A stretch of 18,787 nucleotides of DNA from JAXGTO01 sp040774885 (GTDB lineage Bacteria > Actinomycetota > Coriobacteriia > Coriobacteriales > Eggerthellaceae): NCBI GenBank assembly GCA_040774885.1, contig JAXGTO010000035.1:1-18787 (forward strand), in the 5' to 3' direction. Made by a program: the position numbers and the translations under genes. A model generated the notes under the pieces. That model worked only from the letters and a program-made list of their open reading frames with translations. It was not told the origin of the DNA and searched no databases. Position 1 is the first letter of the stretch; each line of letters starts with the position of its first letter. This document shows, in pieces, positions 15,350 to 18,787 of the stretch.

Positions 15350-15358
15350 TGCTATAAT
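15350..15358 (+). promoter_or_regulatory. Extended -10 promoter of the LuxR-type regulator
   Basis: TGC TATAAT (hexamer 15353-15358) is a consensus extended -10, 33 nt before the ATG. It begins 17 nt after the antiporter stop. No good -35 exists, as is usual for extended -10 promoters. Transcription would start near 15365, inside the palindrome that follows. Confidence 0.6.
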
Positions 15359-15378
15359 CCTTCGTATATGCGAAGGAT
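15357..15378. promoter_or_regulatory. Perfect palindrome at the regulator's transcription start (operator candidate)
   Basis: ATCCTTCG (15357-15364) and CGAAGGAT (15371-15378) are exact inverted copies with a 6-nt centre TATATG. The palindrome overlaps the last two bases of the -10 and ends one base before the AGGGG ribosome site. Because the transcript should begin inside it, it would act as DNA rather than as an RNA hairpin, which favours an operator. Autoregulation by the adjacent regulator is the simplest inference. Confidence 0.55.
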
Positions 15379-15390
15379 AGGGGTGGCGCA

Positions 15391-16560
15391 ATGGAATTGC
15401 AGTCGGCTTGTCAAGCAGCTTGTCGCTGGGGCGTAACCGCGCGTCGCGTGCAGCAATGGTGCGGTGAAGGTCGGATTCACGGCGCATGCAAGATCGGAAA
15501 GTCGTGGGCGGTGCCCCTTGAGGCGCCGCGCCCTGACGATGGGCGGGCCCACGCCTCGTTGCACCCTTTGACGGCCGATCGGTTCGTTCCTTCCCTGCTT
15601 GTCATCAATTCACGGGGGTTCACCCTTTCAGAAAGCCAGCTTGCCGGCCTGCGCAAGCCGCTGCGCTTGCAGGGGATGGCGGAACTCGCCTATTACACCG
15701 GGCAGCCGCGCCAAGCTGTGCAGTGGGCAACGGCTTGCACCGAGTTCGAAGAGACGCGCGCAGGCGGCTGCATGCTTTTGGCTATCCTGGGCGCTTCGTT
15801 GGGAGAGGCCGTCATGGTGCGCGCGGGAATCGAGGGGCTCGAAGAGCTTGTTGCGCGTACCGACTTGTCGGCGCACGACAATGCCTTGGCTCAGCTGGCG
15901 CGTGCCGTATGCGATGCCAGCGAAGTTGCCGGTGCGCAATTGCCCGGATTCATAACCTCGCTCGATTTCTCCGACTTGCCGCGCGAAGCTTGGCCCATGG
16001 GGTTCTACGTTCACGTCAAAGACTTGTACGCCCACCGTCGTTTCGATGCTCTGCTCGAGGCGATGTGCTGCGCCAAGGCATTTTTGCCGGAAGGCGCGGG
16101 GGCCATCCTTTCGCTGTATCTTCGATTGCAGCGTGCAGGGGCCCTGCTCAATTTGGGACGGATCGACGAAGCCCTGCAGGATTTTTCCGCCACGGCGCTT
16201 GAATGCCAAGCCGCCGGTTTGGTTGCCCCGCTGGGAGAAATGGTTCCTGCTTTGCCAGGCATCGCCGAAAGGGGCATGGCGGTATGCGACCCTTCGTTCG
16301 CGCATCGCGTCGATGAATGCTGCCGCCTTGTGTGGCTCAACTGGATAACCGCGCGGGCTCGCACGCGCGGCATCGAATCGATGCTCACGCTCACCCGCAA
16401 AGAGCATGAAGCCGCTTGCTTGGCTGCATCGGGAATGGACAATCGGCAGGTGGCCGCCATGATGGGTGTGGCACCCTCCACCATCAAGGGCTATCTGCAC
16501 AGCGTCTATGCGAAGCTCGACATCCATGCGCGGTCCCAGTTGGCCGAGTATCTGATGTGA
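15391..16560 (+). CDS. Dual-HTH LuxR-type transcriptional regulator
   Basis: This is a cytoplasmic DNA-binding regulator of 389 residues. Residues 332-389 form a LuxR/GerE HTH: LTRKEHEAACLAASGMDNRQ (first two helices), then VAPSTIKGYLHSVYAKLDIH (recognition helix and dimer helix). The N-terminus (about 8-42) looks like a second DNA-binding module of the excisionase/MerR type: ACRWGVTARRVQQWCGEGRI then GKSWAVPLEAP. The middle (about 90-320) is helix-rich, with alternating AxxxL patterns suggesting TPR-like or sensor repeats; no receiver, PAS or ATPase motif is seen, and there are no membrane segments. AGGGG at 15379-15383 lies 7 nt before the ATG. Its target may be itself, the antiporter or the lipoprotein downstream. 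The LuxR assignment is firm; the N-terminal HTH is a motif-level call. Confidence 0.88.
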   Translation: MELQSACQAACRWGVTARRVQQWCGEGRIHGACKIGKSWAVPLEAPRPDDGRAHASLHPLTADRFVPSLLVINSRGFTLSESQLAGLRKPLRLQGMAELAYYTGQPRQAVQWATACTEFEETRAGGCMLLAILGASLGEAVMVRAGIEGLEELVARTDLSAHDNALAQLARAVCDASEVAGAQLPGFITSLDFSDLPREAWPMGFYVHVKDLYAHRRFDALLEAMCCAKAFLPEGAGAILSLYLRLQRAGALLNLGRIDEALQDFSATALECQAAGLVAPLGEMVPALPGIAERGMAVCDPSFAHRVDECCRLVWLNWITARARTRGIESMLTLTRKEHEAACLAASGMDNRQVAAMMGVAPSTIKGYLHSVYAKLDIHARSQLAEYLM

Positions 16561-16626
16561 CGGACCGGGCAATTTTCCAATCATTTTGACCCCTCATCGG
16601 CGGTACCGTTCAGGCCGTGCGGTCGC

Positions 16627-16632
16627 TACACT
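16627..16632 (+). promoter_or_regulatory. Possible -10 upstream of the Ser/Thr-rich lipoprotein gene
   Basis: TACACT in a CGCTACACTCACG context closely resembles the putative -10 before the SulP gene. It is 95 nt from the ATG. The 167-nt gap holds no other clear signal. Weak support. Confidence 0.25.
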
Positions 16633-16727
16633 CACGTCAGCGAAGCATGCATTTCGTGGGCGCGAAGGATGGCGATTGAGCCACCGCCGTGCGCAGGAAC
16701 CGTTCGGTTGCCGGGGAAAGGATCGCC

Positions 16728-17237
16728 ATGAACATCAAAGCTACGAAGTACCGTTGGATCATCCTTGCAGTGCTGATGGCTGCGGTGATGTTGCCGCTGA
16801 GCGCTTGCGGAGGCACCACGAGCACCACATCATCGGGGGATACCTCATCAGGGAGCACCTCATCAGGGAGCACCTCATCCGAGAGCGCTTCATCTGAAAG
16901 CACGTCAACTGCCACAGAGACGACGACGCAGTCCGACTGGCCGGACAATGCGGAAACCGCCAACGTGCCGCGTCCCACCTTCTCTGCGGCTCCCATATCG
17001 GTGATCAACAGCAACAACTTGGTCGCCATCACGTACAGCGGCATTGCCGATGCCGATGCGCGCACGTACCTTCAGCAACTCAAAGATGCCGGCTTCACCA
17101 GCGTTGATGCCGACACCGACGTGTCGGGCACGATTTCATACGTGGCGCGCAATCCTGAAACCCTGACTCACTTGAGCTACAGCTATACCGCATCGAGCGG
17201 GAGCTTGACGGTGTCGCTTGATCGCTTTGGTGTGTAA
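16728..17237 (+). CDS. Secreted lipoprotein with Ser/Thr-rich repeat linker
   Basis: The product has 169 residues. A type II signal peptide with lipobox LSAC places the lipidated residue at Cys27. Residues 28-65 are a low-complexity Ser/Thr/Gly/Glu linker of TSSGS/TSSES repeats, likely a flexible wall-spanning stalk. The compact C-terminal domain (about 75-169) contains VINSNNLVAITYSGIADADA, RTYLQQLKDAGFTSVD and a beta-rich end LSYSYTASSGSLTVSLDRFG. This resembles small extracytoplasmic domains found in many Gram-positive lipoproteins (the DUF6591 style is a possible match, from memory only). ATG 16728 is chosen because AAAGGA lies 5 nt upstream and the signal peptide starts there; an in-frame GTG at 16689 would add 13 basic residues. 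Function unknown. Confidence 0.8.
   Translation: MNIKATKYRWIILAVLMAAVMLPLSACGGTTSTTSSGDTSSGSTSSGSTSSESASSESTSTATETTTQSDWPDNAETANVPRPTFSAAPISVINSNNLVAITYSGIADADARTYLQQLKDAGFTSVDADTDVSGTISYVARNPETLTHLSYSYTASSGSLTVSLDRFGV
16842..16901 (+). repeat. Four 15-bp tandem repeats encoding TSSxS
   Basis: ACCTCATCAGGGAGC is repeated exactly at 16842-16856 and 16857-16871, followed by two diverged copies to 16901. The period is a multiple of three, so copy-number change would lengthen or shorten the linker without breaking the frame. Confidence 0.85.
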
Positions 17238-17260
17238 AGAAGCACCGCTGCAACCAAAGT

Positions 17261-17269
17261 TGCTATACT
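17261..17269 (+). promoter_or_regulatory. Extended -10 promoter of the Ig-repeat secreted protein
   Basis: TGC TATACT (hexamer 17264-17269) lies 42 nt before ATG 17312. A small GCAAC/GTTGC inverted repeat overlaps it, and ATCCA/TGGAT (17281-17294) lies just downstream near the expected start of transcription. The form matches the extended -10 before the regulator gene. Confidence 0.5.
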
Positions 17270-17311
17270 AACGGGTACTTATCCATGGGTGGATGACGCG
17301 GGGAGTGCACG

Positions 17312-18787
17312 ATGTTCAAGAAAGCGACCGCCGGACGCAGTGTTTCGATGCGCGGTCTGTTCGTTATGGGCGCATTGTTGGTGGCCCTGCTGGCAGTATG
17401 CCTGCCGTCGCAGGCGCATGCAGAGGTTACCACTTATGATCAAATGGTCACCCAGGTGGGCAATCTGGAAGTATATGCGCAGCGGTATATCGACAACAAC
17501 AACTATACGGACATGGATGCCCCAACTTTGGCGACATGCTATATCCGATCGACAAGATATGGCGATGGCAACTGGAGTATCGTGGGCGGGTCGGTGCCCG
17601 ATGCTTTTGTGACATACTGCCAGAATCAAGATGCAGCGAATTCCACCGATGTACAGTCGCTGCGTACCATGGGCGATATCACGTTGCCCAATAACCAGGT
17701 CACCGATGCGGTGCATATGTTCGCGAATCTTCAGGTGCTTCTGAAGAACAACGGTGCGAAGGCATCAGGCGACCTGGCCGGTTGGCTGGGGGATACCTGC
17801 GACTTGTTCACCTATGACACCAATGGAAGCTATGCCACGCCCGAGATGGCCTATACTGTGGCCAAGAAACACTTCAACGTCGATGGTGGGTTCGGGCCTC
17901 AGGACGTGAAGGCCGACCTGGACGCATACAATCTGTATGCCTCCTATAGCACGAGCCTCGTTTCTACCTTGAGTGCCTATTTCACTGCAAGCCTTGACGA
18001 CATCACCCGTGTTCAGACGTTCGATGCGGGCCGTCTGGCTGGCGTTGCCACCACCACCGACGATTATCGCACTGCCGTCTATAGCGCCTACACTGGCAAC
18101 ATCTACATCCCCTGGCTGGAGTACTCTCGCCATTTTTCTGGGACTACCTACGCTAACAATCGCAAGGGCTGTTGTTGGGTGGTCGCCGATTATCTATTGT
18201 CCTTCCAGCCCACCGTTACCGGCGTGACGGTCACACCCGCCACCGCCACGGTCAACGCTGGCGCCACGGGCAACACGCAGACCTTTACCGCCGCTGTCGC
18301 CGGCGAAAATCGTCCATCTCAGGATGTCACGTGGTCGGTGTCGGGCGCTGAAAGCGCCTCCACCTCCATCGATGCCGACGGCACGCTCACCGTGGGCGCC
18401 GACGAGACGGCCGCAACCCTCATCGTCAAAGCCACCAGCACCTATGACGCCACCAAGTCCGGTACGGCCACCGTCACCGTCAAGCACCCGGCCGTGACCA
18501 GCGTCACCGTCACGCCCGCCATCGCCACGGTCAACGCGAGCGCCACGGGCAACACGCAGGCCTTCTCCGCCGCCGTCGAAGCCGTGGACGGCGCCTCCAC
18601 CGCCGTCGCCTGGACGGTGTCGGGCGCCGAAAGCGCCTCCACCTCCATCGCCGCCGACGGCACGCTCACCGTGGGCGCCGATGAGACGGCCGCCAGCCTC
18701 ACCGTCATCGCCACCAGCGCCTTCGACGCCACCAAGTCCGCCACCGCCGCCGTCAGGGTGCTCCATCCCGTTGTGAACGGCGTCACC
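17312..18787 (+). CDS. Secreted protein with unrecognised N-terminal domain and tandem Ig-like repeats, 3' end cut
   Basis: The frame stays open for 492 codons to the window edge, so the gene is partial. GGGGAG at 17300-17305 lies 6 nt before ATG 17312. A basic start, the hydrophobic stretch GALLVALLAVCLPSQAHA and a cleavage site near residue 37 give a signal peptide. Residues 38 to about 300 form a domain I do not recognise; distinctive parts are LATCYIRSTRYGDGNWSIVGG, SGDLAGWLGDTCDLFTYDTN, FGPQDVKADLDAYNLY and KGCCWVVADYLL. The pattern recalls domains in other Gram-positive secreted proteins, but I cannot name it. From nt 18221 come 93-residue Ig-like repeats (VTVTPATATVNAG...ADGTLTVGADET), the Big_2-like type used as stalks. 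Given the paralogues at the left of the window, a wall anchor further downstream is likely but unseen. Confidence 0.85.
   Translation, partial: MFKKATAGRSVSMRGLFVMGALLVALLAVCLPSQAHAEVTTYDQMVTQVGNLEVYAQRYIDNNNYTDMDAPTLATCYIRSTRYGDGNWSIVGGSVPDAFVTYCQNQDAANSTDVQSLRTMGDITLPNNQVTDAVHMFANLQVLLKNNGAKASGDLAGWLGDTCDLFTYDTNGSYATPEMAYTVAKKHFNVDGGFGPQDVKADLDAYNLYASYSTSLVSTLSAYFTASLDDITRVQTFDAGRLAGVATTTDDYRTAVYSAYTGNIYIPWLEYSRHFSGTTYANNRKGCCWVVADYLLSFQPTVTGVTVTPATATVNAGATGNTQTFTAAVAGENRPSQDVTWSVSGAESASTSIDADGTLTVGADETAATLIVKATSTYDATKSGTATVTVKHPAVTSVTVTPAIATVNASATGNTQAFSAAVEAVDGASTAVAWTVSGAESASTSIAADGTLTVGADETAASLTVIATSAFDATKSATAAVRVLHPVVNGVT
18221..18787 (+). repeat. Ig-like tandem repeats, exact 279-nt period
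   Basis: Unit 1 is 18221-18499 and unit 2 is 18500-18778; unit 3 starts at 18779 (GVT) and is cut by the window end. Long blocks are identical at DNA level, such as ACGGTGTCGGGCG and GGCACGCTCACCGTGGGCGC. Unit 2 is more saturated in G/C at third positions than unit 1. Confidence 0.92.

Noticed and set aside
16663..16670. CGAAGGAT half-site upstream of the lipoprotein gene as a second operator
   Set aside because: It matches half of the regulator palindrome but has no inverted partner, and one 8-mer match in 18.8 kb is expected about as often as not.

Overview
The window is 18.8 kb of GC-rich DNA with every supported gene on the + strand. The combination points to an anaerobic actinobacterium of the Coriobacteriia, most likely Eggerthellaceae. 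It has secreted proteins with triple cell-wall-binding-2 (CWB2) repeats, a LuxR-type regulator carrying a second HTH, an indolepyruvate:ferredoxin oxidoreductase with a phenylacetate-CoA ligase, and SulP and NhaC transporters. This is inferred from gene content and style; there is no rRNA or other marker gene to confirm it.

Layout. (1) Positions 1-4884 are a cell-surface block: the 3' end of a CWB2 protein, a small lipoprotein, and a large secreted protein. The large protein is built of exact 825-nt tandem units plus a CWB2 anchor closely related to the first one, and a clear UUCG-loop terminator closes the block. (2) Positions 5073-8233 are a tight purE-iorA-iorB run, preceded by a lone hairpin that looks like a type I-E CRISPR repeat. 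(3) Positions 8234-8537 are the only gene-free stretch of about 300 bases. It holds a GC-rich 16-bp tandem repeat and a 148-bp element with perfect 30-bp inverted ends. (4) Positions 8538-15333 hold paaK, a sodium:solute symporter, a SulP anion transporter and an NhaC-type Na+/H+ antiporter, each in its own transcriptional setting and with hairpins in some of the gaps. (5) Positions 15391-16560 encode a regulator with an N-terminal excisionase/MerR-like HTH and a C-terminal LuxR HTH. A perfect 22-bp palindrome sits on its start of transcription. (6) Positions 16728-18787 return to surface proteins: a lipoprotein with a Ser/Thr-rich slippage tract, and a secreted protein with exact 279-nt Ig-like repeats that runs off the end of the window.

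How the genes may work together. IorAB interconverts aryl-pyruvates and aryl-acetyl-CoA using ferredoxin, and PaaK interconverts aryl-acetates and aryl-acetyl-CoA. The pair therefore forms an aryl amino acid / aryl acetate module whose direction cannot be read from sequence. The sodium-coupled symporter next to it is a candidate carrier for a substrate or product, and the antiporter may help maintain the sodium gradient; both links are inference. The surface genes at both ends look like repeat-driven, fast-evolving envelope proteins. I see no complete defence system, CRISPR array, prophage or transposase. The least explained items are the inverted-repeat element, the solitary CRISPR-like repeat, the dual-HTH regulator with its palindrome, and the unrecognised secreted domain at 17312-18200.
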